A stretch of DNA of 64,000 nt from Chrysophaeum taylorii (Eukaryota; Sar; Pelagophyceae; Pelagomonadales; Pelagomonadaceae): NCBI GenBank assembly GCA_029834535.1, contig JAQMWT010000531.1, positions 354,341-418,340 of the forward strand. Reading direction: 5' to 3'. Both the position numbers and the translations under genes were made by a program. A model generated the notes under the pieces. The model made no database searches, was not told the origin of the DNA, and worked only from the letters and a program-made list of their open reading frames with translations. This document shows positions 10,686-20,996 of the stretch, piece after piece (the stretch's first letter is position 1; the number at the start of each line of letters is the position of its first letter).

Positions 10686-13427
10686 CTAGACCGCCGTGGG
10701 CTGGAGGTGAAGGTCGTCGAAGAGGGCGTCGACCCAGGCCTTTCTAGAACCGGTGCGGGTCCAGGCGTCGGCGCGGCGGAGGATGGTGGTCTCGAGGCTG
10801 TCGCGGTCGGAGAAGTTGGCCTTGTCGTCGAGGACGAGTCTCCGGAGGTCGGGCTGGTCTATTTTGAGGAGGACGAGGTTTTCCCGGAGCTCGAGGAGGC
10901 GGGAGTCGGTGGTGGTGCAGCCGAGGGTGGCGAGGGCCTTGCGGAGCTCGTCGACGTCCCTCGCGAAAACAAAGGCGCCCGTCGTAGTTATTTTGAAGGC
11001 GTCGACGTGGGCGAGGAAGACGGTGTAGACGGTCTGGGCGAGGGCGAGGCGCCAGCGGGCGTGGAGGGTGGCGGCGATTTCTCTGGCGCGGTCGACGTCG
11101 GGGTCGGTATGTCGCGAGGTGGAGGTGGGTCTGACGAGGATCGAGGCGACGACCCTGGCGTGGGCCTCGAGGGTCAGGCAGAGGTCGGCCGCGGCCCTGG
11201 TGGGCGTAAGTTTGTCGGGCTCGGAGCGGGAGGCGTAGTCGTGCTTTGATCCGAGGGCGTGGAGCTTGGCGCGGAGGAGGTCGGCCTCCTTGGTGGCGGC
11301 GAGGCGGAGGGCATCGCCGAGGTCGACGCGGAGGGCGGCGCTCTGGCCCTCGCGGTGGGCGAGGTCGTCGCCGGCGTGGGTTCCCTCGCGCGAACGCCAG
11401 CGGCCCTCGGCGTCGAGGGCGGCGAGGACGACGTCGAAGAAGGCGCGGGGGGGGGCGCCGCGCGGCTCGTCGTCGGAACCGGGTTTCGCGGCGGCCGAGC
11501 GCGCGAAGAGAGAGCGTTTTTCGTCCGAAGCGTGGTCGAGGTCGGCGACGCGTGCTGCCGCGGCGCGCGCGGCCGGGCGGAGGACGACGTCGTAGGCGAA
11601 GCGGCGCGCGCGCTGGGAGAGTTCGGCGAGGAGTTCGTCGGCCGTCCCGGCAGAGCGCGAATGTTGTTTCGACGGCTTGAGGACGTGGACGACGTCGTCG
11701 GCGCTCTTCTGGAGGACGGCGAGAACCTGGGCGCGGGGGAGTTCGGGGTCGTCGGCGCTCCCGACGAGAGGCAAGACGGCGGCGGCGCGGGCGCGGGCGC
11801 GCGCGAGGGCGTCGAGCGCGGCGTCGAACGTCGACGATTGGAGCGGGCCGCGAAGGAGCGCCGCGAGGGACGCGTCGCGGGAAACGGGCCGCGACGCCGC
11901 CGCGAGGGCCGCGTCGAGCCAGTCGAGCTCGCGTCGGACGTACCCGCGGCGCGCGGCCTCGAGGACGGCGTCGAGGGCCGCGCCGATCTCTCTGCGCGCG
12001 GCCGTCGCGAGGTCGTCGTCTTCCGAATCGTCCGCGTCTTCGCCCTCCGACGCGACCGCGGTCTCGTCGTCTTCGGGCGCGGCGAAGAGGGGCCGCGGGA
12101 CCACCACCACCCGGCGCGTACCTCCCCGGCGGGTTGCCACGTCCCGCACGCGGCGGTCGAGGGCGCGCCGGAGGGCCGCGACCGCGACGCACACTCTCGC
12201 GGTCGCGTCGAGGTGAGCGCACGGCGGCGGCTCCCGGTCGGCGTCGTCGGCGTCCTCGTAGTCTGCCGCCGCCAGGACCTCGAGGATCCGGTCGCGAAGC
12301 CCGAGGTCGGGGTCGTCGACCACGCCGCGCACGAGGCCGCGGACGATGTGGCGCGCGTCGACGACGCGGTGCTCGGGAGCCGCGTTCCTGCCGTGAGAGC
12401 TCTCGAGGTACGCGCGGAGGGCGGTCCCGAGCTCGCCGTCGCGGATGCCGTCTCCGCACAGCACGGTCCGCGCGGCCAATATCGCCGACCGGAAGGCCGC
12501 CTCGGTCGAGCGCCTGGACGCGTCCTGCGAGGCTCCGCCCGCCCTCTGCCAGCGCGCGACGGCGCGCCGCGCGACCGCGATCGGCCACGCGTCGTCGAGC
12601 CAACCCTTGTGGTGGTGGTGCCGGCGCCGGAGCGTCGCGAGGGCCTCGGCCGCCGACACGAGGGCTGCCTCGTCCCGCGTCCGGAACTGGCCCTCCCCTC
12701 GCTCGTCCTCCTCCCGCAGCGCCGCCGCGAACAGCAGCTTTTCGGCGAGCTGGCGCTCGAGGCGCTCCGCGCGCCGCTCGACGGCCGCCGTTTTCCGCGC
12801 GTCGTCCACGCCCGACGCGACCTCCAGCAGCAACCCGACGCGCTCGGCCTGGGCCGCGAGCTTCTCGGGCTCCACCGGGACATCCTCGCCCGCGGCGGCG
12901 TCCCAGTCGCGCAAGAGCGATTCCGCCAACTCCGTCTCGCGCACCTTGGCGTCGGCGAGTGCGATCCGCGCCCCCGCCTCCAGCGCCGGCCAGGCCGCGC
13001 TCTCGAACCGCGCCTGCAGCTCGCGCGCGGCCGCGCTCCGCCGCGCCGCCATGGCCCGCGCCGTCTTCAACTCCTTGCGTGCCGCGAGAGCTTCCGATCG
13101 CGCCTCGCGCGCCGCCTCCGCCGCGACCGCGTCCAGCGCCTCGGCGTTTTCCCGCAACGCCGCCGCTGCCGCCTCCCGGTCACCCAACTTCACCTGCAGC
13201 AGCTGCCGCGACGCCCGACGCAGCTTGCACGCCCGCTGCTCCATCAACGCCTCCTTCGTCGTCACCTTATCGTTCGGACCACCCACCTCCTGGAGGGCGG
13301 CGTACAGTCGCTGCAGCTCGTCCACCTCCTCGAGACGCAGCCAGTCCCGGCACGCGGCGAACACCTCGGCGCTCAGCTCGGGCACCCGCACCGACGTCGA
13401 CGACGACTCCATCGTCGCCCTCCCCAT
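10686..13427 (-). CDS. Large helical protein, possibly a vesicle-tethering (exocyst Sec10-like / CATCHR) subunit
   Basis: A single open frame of 913 residues from a proper ATG (MGRATMESSS). The first 330 residues are almost entirely Ala/Arg/Glu-rich helices and coiled coils. An acidic linker lies near residue 480 (EGEDADDSEDDD). The C-terminal part remains helical and ends with a block containing FLAHVDAFKITTTGAFVF and RDVDELRKAL. That block resembles the C-terminus of exocyst subunit Sec10, where a Phe-rich helix is followed by GGxxLxRD. The family call is weak and rests on this block and overall architecture; other CATCHR tethers are possible. Very GC-rich codons create long shadow frames on both strands. 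No introns are needed. Confidence 0.45.
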   Translation of the reverse strand: MGRATMESSSTSVRVPELSAEVFAACRDWLRLEEVDELQRLYAALQEVGGPNDKVTTKEALMEQRACKLRRASRQLLQVKLGDREAAAAALRENAEALDAVAAEAAREARSEALAARKELKTARAMAARRSAAARELQARFESAAWPALEAGARIALADAKVRETELAESLLRDWDAAAGEDVPVEPEKLAAQAERVGLLLEVASGVDDARKTAAVERRAERLERQLAEKLLFAAALREEDERGEGQFRTRDEAALVSAAEALATLRRRHHHHKGWLDDAWPIAVARRAVARWQRAGGASQDASRRSTEAAFRSAILAARTVLCGDGIRDGELGTALRAYLESSHGRNAAPEHRVVDARHIVRGLVRGVVDDPDLGLRDRILEVLAAADYEDADDADREPPPCAHLDATARVCVAVAALRRALDRRVRDVATRRGGTRRVVVVPRPLFAAPEDDETAVASEGEDADDSEDDDLATAARREIGAALDAVLEAARRGYVRRELDWLDAALAAASRPVSRDASLAALLRGPLQSSTFDAALDALARARARAAAVLPLVGSADDPELPRAQVLAVLQKSADDVVHVLKPSKQHSRSAGTADELLAELSQRARRFAYDVVLRPAARAAAARVADLDHASDEKRSLFARSAAAKPGSDDEPRGAPPRAFFDVVLAALDAEGRWRSREGTHAGDDLAHREGQSAALRVDLGDALRLAATKEADLLRAKLHALGSKHDYASRSEPDKLTPTRAAADLCLTLEAHARVVASILVRPTSTSRHTDPDVDRAREIAATLHARWRLALAQTVYTVFLAHVDAFKITTTGAFVFARDVDELRKALATLGCTTTDSRLLELRENLVLLKIDQPDLRRLVLDDKANFSDRDSLETTILRRADAWTRTGSRKAWVDALFDDLHLQPTAV

Positions 13428-13428
13428 A

Positions 13429-13890
13429 ATCCCTGACTGACGCGAATATCAATTATTGAATATATTACCCTCCCCACCCATCACTTTCCTTCCCTTCCTG
13501 ACCTGCTGGAGGGGAATTCCAAGTCCGTCGCGTGCAGCAAGGGGATATTAATATCCCCGTATTTCTTTCTTTCTTTCTTCTTTAGATTCTTCTTCCTGAT
13601 GATGAGAGGCCATCCATCCATTTATCAATAGGGAGGTCGCCTCTGCGCCCGATTGCGTGCGGTATGCCGCGCTTTGAGCCACATGCCCTAGACCACGCCG
13701 CGGGTCTGCGCACGCGCTCGCCCCCCATCGTTGTAGCGTACGCTGCTGCCACCCGTATCGTCGGCTTCGCGACACACACGGCGCGCGTATCGTCCAAGTC
13801 GAACAACTGCGGACTTACCTTGCGGCTCGATGCACTAAACTGCCGCACGTACGGACCGCCGTCATAACTGAGTCATCATTCCAAGTCAGG
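13429..13890. other. Intergenic, nothing recognisable
   Basis: Short A/T-richer promoter-side sequence of the preceding minus-strand gene, including a CTTT/TTCTT tract at 13562-13590. I see no gene. Confidence 0.5.
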
Positions 13891-13896
13891 CAAGAT

Positions 13897-14190
13897 GAGG
13901 CTATGCGACAGACCGGAGGATGCAGTCGCGCCAACGCCTGGTGCGCAAGCCTTCGGTGATGGACTCGATAAACTCGGGTATCTCGTGCTTGACACGCTCG
14001 TGCGAGGCCCACAACCGGAAGCGCGCATTTGGGAAGAGCTCGAACTGAGCGATGTGGTAGCCCGCGCTACCGAAACAGCTCGTCTTCGCCATCCAAAAAG
14101 CCGACTCGGCGCATGAGGAGCATCTGGCCCGCGACTTCGCGCGAAGCCGCCGCTTCGACGGCAGTGTCTTGTATAAACTTGACACGACAC
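13897..14190 (-). pseudogene. Decayed coding segment, family not recognised
   Basis: The minus strand reads as protein in two frames joined by one base. Upstream of about 14064 the frame gives VKFIQDTAVEAAASREVAGQ and then DGEDELFR. One extra T at about 14063 moves the frame, which then gives GYHIAQFELFPNARFRLWAS, HERVKHEIPEFIESI and CILRSVA before a stop. Composition is protein-like with no low complexity. I do not recognise the family. Either this is a pseudogene or part of a decayed mobile element, or the assembly has a one-base error here. Confidence 0.45.
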
Positions 14191-14847
14191 CTTGAGCCAA
14201 CTCGTCGGCTTGGGGGCTCGCGGGCTATCGTCGCGTTTTTTTCGGCTGTGGTCGTGGTCCTTCTGGCGTTCGGGCATCGAGACTTTGATCGTCTGCCTCA
14301 CCGCACCCGGAGATATCCCAGAAGGCGTAGTGGTTGTTGTTCCTTGAAGTTCGCAAGCCCCACCTCTCCGCCGCGCCACCTTGTGCTAGTGCTGCTGCCT
14401 CACGAGTTTTGCGACGGTCAACCGCGACTCGGCCACTATCTGAGTGCGCTCGTGGGCTACTTGATGAGATAGAGCCTCTCGCCACCATTTCCAGCTCGAC
14501 CGCCGCTCCGAGCTCGTCCAGCTGCTCGCGATCGTCCACCACCACGGACTGACCCTCGCGTACGCCTCCTCGTCTCTGTCCATAGCGAGCGACAGTTTGT
14601 CCTTCGCGCCGCCCGTGCCGTGAAATTTCCCCGTGCAGTGACAATTTCAGGTGGTGTTCTTCCGGAACGATAGGAGCGCAGAGGCGCTGACGCCGTCGGT
14701 GGTGATGCGCTTCTCGAGGCGACACCCACCGTTTCGCGACTCGCGCTTGCGTACACCCTTTGAAGAGGAGAAAGAAGAAGCCCTAAGAAGTCCACGTCGA
14801 CCAATTGTCTGAGCCTCTTATTCTCGTGATGCGTCCTTTGATTGCTT

Positions 14848-15240
14848 TATCTTGAGCCGCGTGAGTGTCGCCACGAAGTAGTCAATGATGACCGGCCCGG
14901 CGCCAAGGGCTGATGCTTGAAGTGTCTGGCCGTTGGCTACGGGGACGTCGTATCGTGGAGCGCACGCTTCTTCTTAAACCAACTTTCCGACGTGTTGCGG
15001 ACCTCCTCGTAGCCGCGCTGGATGATGTACGCGTCTTCAAAAGGCGGAGTGTACTTTGCTTGGACTTCGTTGCTTTCCCAAATTTTGAGCCAGACGCGTC
15101 GTTGCGGCGAGAGACGGCAGAGGCCCTTAAAAAGTTCATGGAGATGCGCATCGCCGCCACAATGATGTGTGGTGGTACAAAGGACGGGCGGACGTAGCCC
15201 CGTTCTCCCTTCGTACGGAAATCGTAAACATCACAACGAG
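14848..15240 (-). pseudogene. Decayed coding segment, family not recognised
   Basis: The minus strand gives HCGGDAHLHELFKGL, RRVWLKIWESNEVQAKY, DAYIIQRGYEEVRNTSESWF in one frame down to about 14950. After a one-base shift it continues VPVANGQTLQ, GAGPVIIDYFVATLTRLKIK and stops at about 14850. The text is clearly protein-like and is not seen on the other strand. It may belong with the segment at 13.9-14.2 kb, the same strand and the same kind of lesion, as one broken gene of about 1.3 kb or more. Family unknown. Confidence 0.45.
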
Positions 15241-15459
15241 AAAGTCGCGCGGAGATCGATGTGTACGATGATGACCAGGCTGCGGCGCGACGGGAACAGT
15301 CAACGATCGCAAAGCCTCAACTCCGCCGCCTTCTTCACCGCCGCGATCCTGTGCAAGTCAAAGCAACTTACACGAGATTGATGCTAACACGATGCTGCGG
15401 ATGTAAGAGCCGGGAAGGACGCGCAGCGCAAAACCATACCTCGACGCGAGAATCGCGCG

Positions 15460-15955
15460 TTGCGGGCGGAAGGCGATGACGCTGCATTTGCGAAAGCGAC
15501 AAAGGACGCGCAGCGCAATGCCACGACTCGAAGCGCGCGACACTACGTCGGGAGCGGCTGTCAAGAAAATCTCGGGGTGCCAGCCAGAGGGCTCACGCCA
15601 ACAATGCCAAAACTCGAACCAAAGGCACTCGTCCTTTTTCCTCAGCCGTTGGTCGGACTTTGTCCGCTGGCACCGCGAGGACCATACCCTGCAGGGTAAG
15701 TTTGGATAGCCACTTATAAGCAGAATGCTGCCTTCGACGAAGGAAGACATCAAGGAGAACAAGAGGGGCTTTGACGGCCCTATCGCTTGGGGGAATTGGG
15801 CGCTCGAGTCGGCGTCGGCGTCGATTGCGTCCGTCCTCAACGTTCTGTTGCCGTACCCAACGGACGAGTCCGTCGCGGAAACGCGGAGAAAACTTGAGGC
15901 CGAGGATCGGCCGATTGATCCCATGACTGGCGCGGCCTACGCCCGTCCGGCGTAG
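15460..15955 (+). CDS. Possible two-exon small gene, unknown function
   Basis: A perfect donor (GCAGG/GTAAGT) at about 15691 is followed 28 nt later by TTATAAGCAG. Joining the flanks gives GPYPAGMLPSTKEDIKEN and then a well-behaved 76-codon frame ending at 15955 (GPIAWGNWALESASASIA, LLPYPTDESVAETRRKLEAE). The downstream frame also has its own ATG at 15725 and may simply start there. Minus-strand frames across the same DNA are also open, so the call is tentative. No family recognised. Confidence 0.3.
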
Positions 15956-16251
15956 GGGCTTGGTCCTAACTTGCACTTTGTACATATTTCCAACGAGGCC
16001 GACCTAGACCTCCTTTTATTCTTCTCTACATATAAGTGCCATTTGACGCAGCGCACGATGCTCGTGTTGAGAGGGAGAGAGCGGATTTCCCACAATAGCA
16101 CGTCGCGACGGTTAAGAGAGCTCAAAGGCCCTAGCATCGTTTTCCGGCACTAGCGAGAAACCCTCATTTAGACCGAGTGGGCGCGGGCAGCCTCCCTCCA
16201 AATTCCGCCTGCCCCCCGGATCGGCGATGACCCAGATTTAGCCGGGCGGGT

Positions 16252-16315
16252 GCCGCCCCGCTCCGCCTTCCGGGTACCTGCCGCCCCGCTCCGCCTTCCG
16301 GGTACCTGCCGCCCG
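16252..16315. repeat. Two tandem 31-bp units
   Basis: The unit GCCGCCCCGCTCCGCCTTCC followed by GGGTACCT is present twice in a row with no differences I can see. Confidence 0.85.
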
Positions 16316-17743
16316 TAACCCCCAGCCACTCTCCCACCATCGTGATGACACCCCCCCCCTTGGCAGTCCCCCTTTTTGCTTCCCCGCGTTGCCGCCCCAC
16401 GTTGCGTTCTTGATACTTCTCTCTTTCCCTTTGCGCTCATCCGTCTGGCTCTTCGACAGCCTGGGAGTTGTAAACCATATTGTTTAAAATTACAAGTTCC
16501 TTGTTGCGATGTAGACGGTACCACGTACATCTGCGTGTGTATTGGCCATCACCCCAACGACGCTCTTGACGCGCTACACCCACCGAGGAAACGATGTGCA
16601 GAGCGCTTAAGACTCTTGGATCTACGAGATGGGTACTATATCTGCTACGTCGAACCAGTGCAGGAATCGAGTCGTAAGTAGCCCGCTTCCCTGGAGCTAT
16701 AATCTTGATTAATTTTGCGGTTCCCCCATTTTCAAGTTCACGTGGAAGCCATCAATTGCCGGACGGCGAAGTCGCCCGGCGAAATGGGGGGTTCGGGGGG
16801 TGGAGCCCCAAAGCCCCAGATATAATGGGGGATTTGGGGGGCGAAGCCATCCGAGGAGAAATTTTAACTTGTTTTTCGTGCTTGAAAATCTTGATTAAAT
16901 TAGAGTGTCCGGAGCTACTTTCCAACCCGGGTTCCAGCCCTGCGCCGAGCTCATCCGGGAGCGCTCATCGACGTCGTGAGCCGTATTGTTGATTCTATAT
17001 TATGCGCTCATTTCTTTGCATTCATGCTTCTTCCTTGTTTCCCTGAGAGCTCATCCATTCTGGCCCTTTGAGCCTGGGAGTTGCACACCATAATCACTGA
17101 AAATAAAATTTTGCGGATTCGATGGCGTCATCGACTAGTAAGCTTGTTTCCCATTTCCCGGCTTGTAGACATACCTTTCCAGAGTATGGCAAAGACTGTC
17201 CGATGCAAGCTATCCTCGCTTGCACCTCGGACTCGATGACGGAGCAGCTCAAGACGCGCATTTGGCCGGGCGATGAGAATTGGGTCGTTTACGGCTATTC
17301 GAGCGTTCAAAGAGCGGACGAGGCGGTGTTTGAGAAGATACGTTACCATGGGAACCGTGACGCTCGCCGTTAAGTCAGTTGTCGGCAACACGATGGTTGG
17401 CCGTTCCGGCGTTCGCGATAGAGGCGCATGGAGCCCCCATGACACGCGCGACTCACGCTTCAGCCTCGTCACACCGATGCGCCTATAACCTGTCCTCGCC
17501 ATTGCGTCGGAAAGAGTTATTAGCTAGCTGAAAGGGACAAGATTGTCAGCAACCTGAAGGCGGCGGAGACGCAGCAGCGGCGCACTGTCATTGCCGAGCA
17601 TGAGACGAGGATGGCCCACGCCCGACGACCCTGAGGACGAGGAAGCCTTTTGCTACGGAGATGGAGGCGTAGATGGTCACCGATCGGGAGCGCGAGGACT
17701 TTATCTGAGACGCCGCACATTGGGAGCCACGGGTTCAGGTCCT

Positions 17744-18000
17744 CATCGAATGTCACCAGGCTATCAAGCAGAAGCAGTACGAAGTCGACGAAGGTGCGAA
17801 GCGCGATAGACACGAGAGCGGCGGTAAACACTGCTCAAAAAATGGACGCCAAGGCGGCCACAGCCGACTCATCGAATGTCACCAGGCTTTCGAGCAGTAG
17901 CAGTGCGAAGGCGACGTGGCGAAGGTGCAAAGCGCGGTAGACATGCGAGCGCCGGTAAAACACTGCTCAAAAGACGGACGCCAAGGCAGCGACAACCGAC
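17744..18000 (+). repeat. Imperfect tandem duplication, about 125-132 bp per unit
   Basis: Both units start TCATCGAATGTCACCAGGCT, share GAAGGTGC(A/G)AAGCGCG and CACTGCTCAAAA, and end GGACGCCAAGGC(G/A)G then CAACCGAC/CAGCCGAC. Unit 1 is about 17744-17868 and unit 2 about 17869-18000. Divergence of roughly 12-15 percent and small indels show the duplication is not recent. No coding frame runs through both units. Confidence 0.8.
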
Positions 18001-19621
18001 GACAGAATAAACGAAGCAGCATTGCGTGAAGCGGTGGGACCCTCGAAAGCTCCACCGACTCGAGAAACGCCACGCAGCAGTCAACCGGGGCGCAAAGCGC
18101 ATGGCGCTCGAACTCGCCGTTGTCTGGGCAGCCTCGAGCCGAAGGACGACGAAATCGAGCGAACCGGGCCCGCATCGAGACGCTCGAGGCGAGGAGGAAC
18201 GCCTCGCCGTCTTTTTGTCGCATGAATCCGCGGAGCAATGCGCCGGTAGTGGAGTTTGTGGAGGTGGAAATTGAGCCGGCTTTGCATGAAGCTTCTCGAA
18301 TAGCGCGTGGCGCCGAGCGAGGTGGTTTCGGCGACGGTTGCTACGGCGGTCTTTGCCCAGTGTGGGCGTGCGAGATGGAACTGGGGAGAGTTTCGTGCGC
18401 GCACTTTGCGCGGAGAATGTAAATAAGGTGTTGCCGCTCTCGATCTTGGTGATGGCGAGCTCTTTGACCCCCGCGGCGGATTCCTCGACAGCATTGAATT
18501 GACGCTAACGATGATCTGGAAATCAAGGCGATACTCCAGAAAATCGAAGCCTAGGGCCGGGGATGCACCCACACCTTCGAGAACGGCCAGGCCGTGCGCT
18601 ATGTTGACGATGGCGTCCCCTCCGCGGGCAACTAGACCCCGGAGTGGCAGCACGCCTACGGGGGCTCGCGCCTTCGCACGAACCGGGTAGAGGGCGACTT
18701 CTTGCTCCCGCAAGTAATTTCTTATGGCTGTATGCGACAATGTTATCCCCGAACATGGCAAGGTGCCGACTGTCACCCCCCAGCTTTAACGCCTCGATCG
18801 CCTCAAATTAACCCACCTCTCATACCTGGACCACATCGTGCTCTCGATGAGTGGCGGCGCGACATCTGGGGCCAGCATCGCCGACAGACAGCATTGGGCC
18901 TACCCCACACCCCGGTGCTGAGCTCTACGGAGGCAACCTCTACGGCGCTACGTTCCGCTGGCGCGGCTCAAACCAATCGAAATCGCCCTAACACGCACCC
19001 TGCGGTCGTCATTCGACTCTGCGTGGGGTGGTGCAACTGGACCCTTCTCGTCTGTCATTAGAACGAACTACGTGCATGTCGATCAACAACCGCCGAGGAC
19101 CAGCTCATTTCATGTTTTCCGAAAAAATCTACCGCCTTTCTCCGAGGCCCAGCCCGAGTTTCCTTATAGTTATTCTTTCGCTTGCTTTTACCCTTGTGCA
19201 TGCATCTCGTTTGTTTCAGATGCTTCTCCAGTCTCGTGTCTCGACGGGTCTCATACAAAACAATACTGCACCCTGCGCGTTTGTCGTTTAGCCGCTCTCT
19301 CAGCTTGTCCTTCGCTCCTTCGTTACATCAACATGGCGCTATTCTTGCTGCTTAACCGTGGCGCAGCCACCCCTGCCAGTTCCTCCTTGATATATATTCG
19401 ACGTTTCTCGGTTCAACAACCCCATGGATCCACCACCACCTCCTCCTCCTCCTCCTCCACAACGGGCGAGCACCTCTGGCCCCACTTCCCCGGAAGAAGC
19501 CAAAAAACCACTAGAGCCACCACCGACGACCGACCGTGCACGAAAGGAGTCGGTCGTGTTATCCAGTTTATATATATGGATGGTTGTTCTTCTTATTCAG
19601 GCGCATGGAGGCGGCGGGCGG

Positions 19622-19665
19622 CCGCCCGACCCGACCCGACCCGACCCGACCCGACTCGACTCGAC
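19622..19665 (+). repeat. CCCGA / CTCGA pentamer microsatellite
   Basis: Consecutive CCCGA units that grade into CTCGA units, downstream of bioB. It lies in non-coding sequence. Confidence 0.95.
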
Positions 19666-19752
19666 TCGAAGGTCGTGCGGGCTGGGAAAAAGAAAGAAAA
19701 CGCAAGCCATCATCTATCCACACCAGGTGCTGCTGCGAGAAAGGAGGGAGAG

Positions 19753-20895
19753 CTAGTCGGCTCTGGGCCTCGGTTTGATCCCGGTGAGGCCGAGGGTGTC
19801 GAAGAGGGCTGCGTCGTCGTCGACGTTGGGGTTTGGCGTCGTGAGGAGCTTGTCGCCGTTGAAGATGGAGTTTGCCCCGGCAAGAAACATGAGAGCCTGT
19901 TCACCTTTGGAAAATTCGAGGCGGCCAGCCGAGAGGCGGACCATGGTCTTCGGGAGGACGACGCGCGCCGTGGCGATCATGCGCGTCATCTCAAAGACAG
20001 AGACGGGAGGAGTGTCTTCCATGGGCGTCCCGGAAACTGCGACGAGGGCGTTAACGGGAAGGCTTTCGGGATGTCCGCCGGGGAGCGTCGCGAAGGTGTG
20101 GAGCATGGAGACGCGGTCGTGTTCGGCTTCGCCGAGGCCCAAAATTCCCCCCGAGCACACCGAAATCCCGGCGGCGCGGACGTTGGCGATGGTGTCGAGG
20201 CGGTCGTCGTAGGTGCGGGTGGTGACGACCGAGGGGTAATAATCCCTCGAGGTGTCGAGGTTGTGGTTGTAGGCCGTGAGGCCGGCTTGCTTGAGTTGGG
20301 TGGCCTGGGTTGGGTCGAGCATTCCGAGGGTCGCGCAGACTTCGAGGCCCTCGGCCGAGACCTTCTCGACCATCTCGAGGATGTCGGAAAAAGCCCGGCG
20401 CTTGTTTCCTAATTGGCGCCACGCGGCGCCCATACAGAAGCGCGTCGAACCCGCTTCTTTCGCGCGGCGCGCGGCCTCGAGGACCTGGTCGACCGTCATC
20501 TGGGGCGTGGGCTTGACGTGGGTCTTGTAGCGCGTCGACTGCGAGCAGTAGCCGCAGTTCTCGGTGCAGCCGCCCGTCTTGATCGAGAGAAGCGTGCACC
20601 TCTGAACGTCGCGGGATTCCCAGTAGGCGCGGTGCACGAGGGTCGCCTCGCGGACGAGCTCGAGGAGGGGCATATTGTAGATCGCTCGAATTTCCGGAAC
20701 GGTCCAGTCCGACCGGACGGGATAGGCCTCGAGGACGTGGGCGTGGAGGCCTGCCGCGCGTGCGAGGCCCTCGCGGGGAGGGGGGGTCTCCGGTGTCTCG
20801 TGGTGGGGGATGACGCGGGTCACGGTGATGGTCCGTTCCTCGGCCGCGGCCGTGCTCAAACCACGACGAATCCATCGCGACGACGAAAGCATCAT
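19753..20895 (-). CDS. bioB: Biotin synthase, mitochondrial-type
   Basis: 380 residues. The radical-SAM cluster motif CTENCGYC (CxxxCxxC) is followed by SQSTRYKTHVK. Further family landmarks are FCMGAAWR, CATLGMLD, YNHNLDTSRDYY, VCSGGILGLGE and LPVNALVAVSGTP. These are the SAM, [4Fe-4S] and [2Fe-2S] contact regions of BioB, which inserts sulfur into dethiobiotin to make biotin. The first 20 residues (MMLSSSRWIRRGLSTAAAEE) are basic, Ser/Ala-rich and free of acids until the end, a good mitochondrial presequence. The length equals a bacterial BioB plus that leader. It is divergent from the NCKX gene with about 100 bp between starts. Confidence 0.97.
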   Translation of the reverse strand: MMLSSSRWIRRGLSTAAAEERTITVTRVIPHHETPETPPPREGLARAAGLHAHVLEAYPVRSDWTVPEIRAIYNMPLLELVREATLVHRAYWESRDVQRCTLLSIKTGGCTENCGYCSQSTRYKTHVKPTPQMTVDQVLEAARRAKEAGSTRFCMGAAWRQLGNKRRAFSDILEMVEKVSAEGLEVCATLGMLDPTQATQLKQAGLTAYNHNLDTSRDYYPSVVTTRTYDDRLDTIANVRAAGISVCSGGILGLGEAEHDRVSMLHTFATLPGGHPESLPVNALVAVSGTPMEDTPPVSVFEMTRMIATARVVLPKTMVRLSAGRLEFSKGEQALMFLAGANSIFNGDKLLTTPNPNVDDDAALFDTLGLTGIKPRPRAD

Positions 20896-20996
20896 CCTTC
20901 AACCTCGCCGACAGAGTTGTTGTTGTTTGTTTATTTATTAGCCGTGTAGCAAAAAATGAAAGAAAACTTCGGGAAAAAGAAAGTTCAACAGAGTTG

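Larger units (their letters stand above)
15960..19750. other. Gene-poor, repeat-bearing interval
   Basis: No convincing gene in about 3.8 kb. Contents: two adjacent copies of a 31-bp unit (CCGCCCCGCTCCGCC... GGTACCTG) at about 16252-16315; a related sequence pair at about 16430-16480 and 17035-17090 sharing CAGCCTGGGAGTTG; a 120-130-bp tandem duplication at 17744-18000; and a CCCGA pentamer run at 19622-19665. Open frames are short and overlap on all strands. Confidence 0.5.

Noticed and set aside
11259-13436. A 725-codon plus-strand open frame opposite the large helical protein
   Set aside because: It is an antisense shadow of a very GC-rich gene. The minus-strand frame has coherent Ala/Glu/Leu helices, while the antisense is Arg/Gly/Val-rich with no motif.
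19072-20412. A 446-codon plus-strand frame overlapping bioB
   Set aside because: Its 3' half is antisense to bioB and its 5' half is low-complexity Ser/Pro/Arg sequence including the CCCGA repeat.
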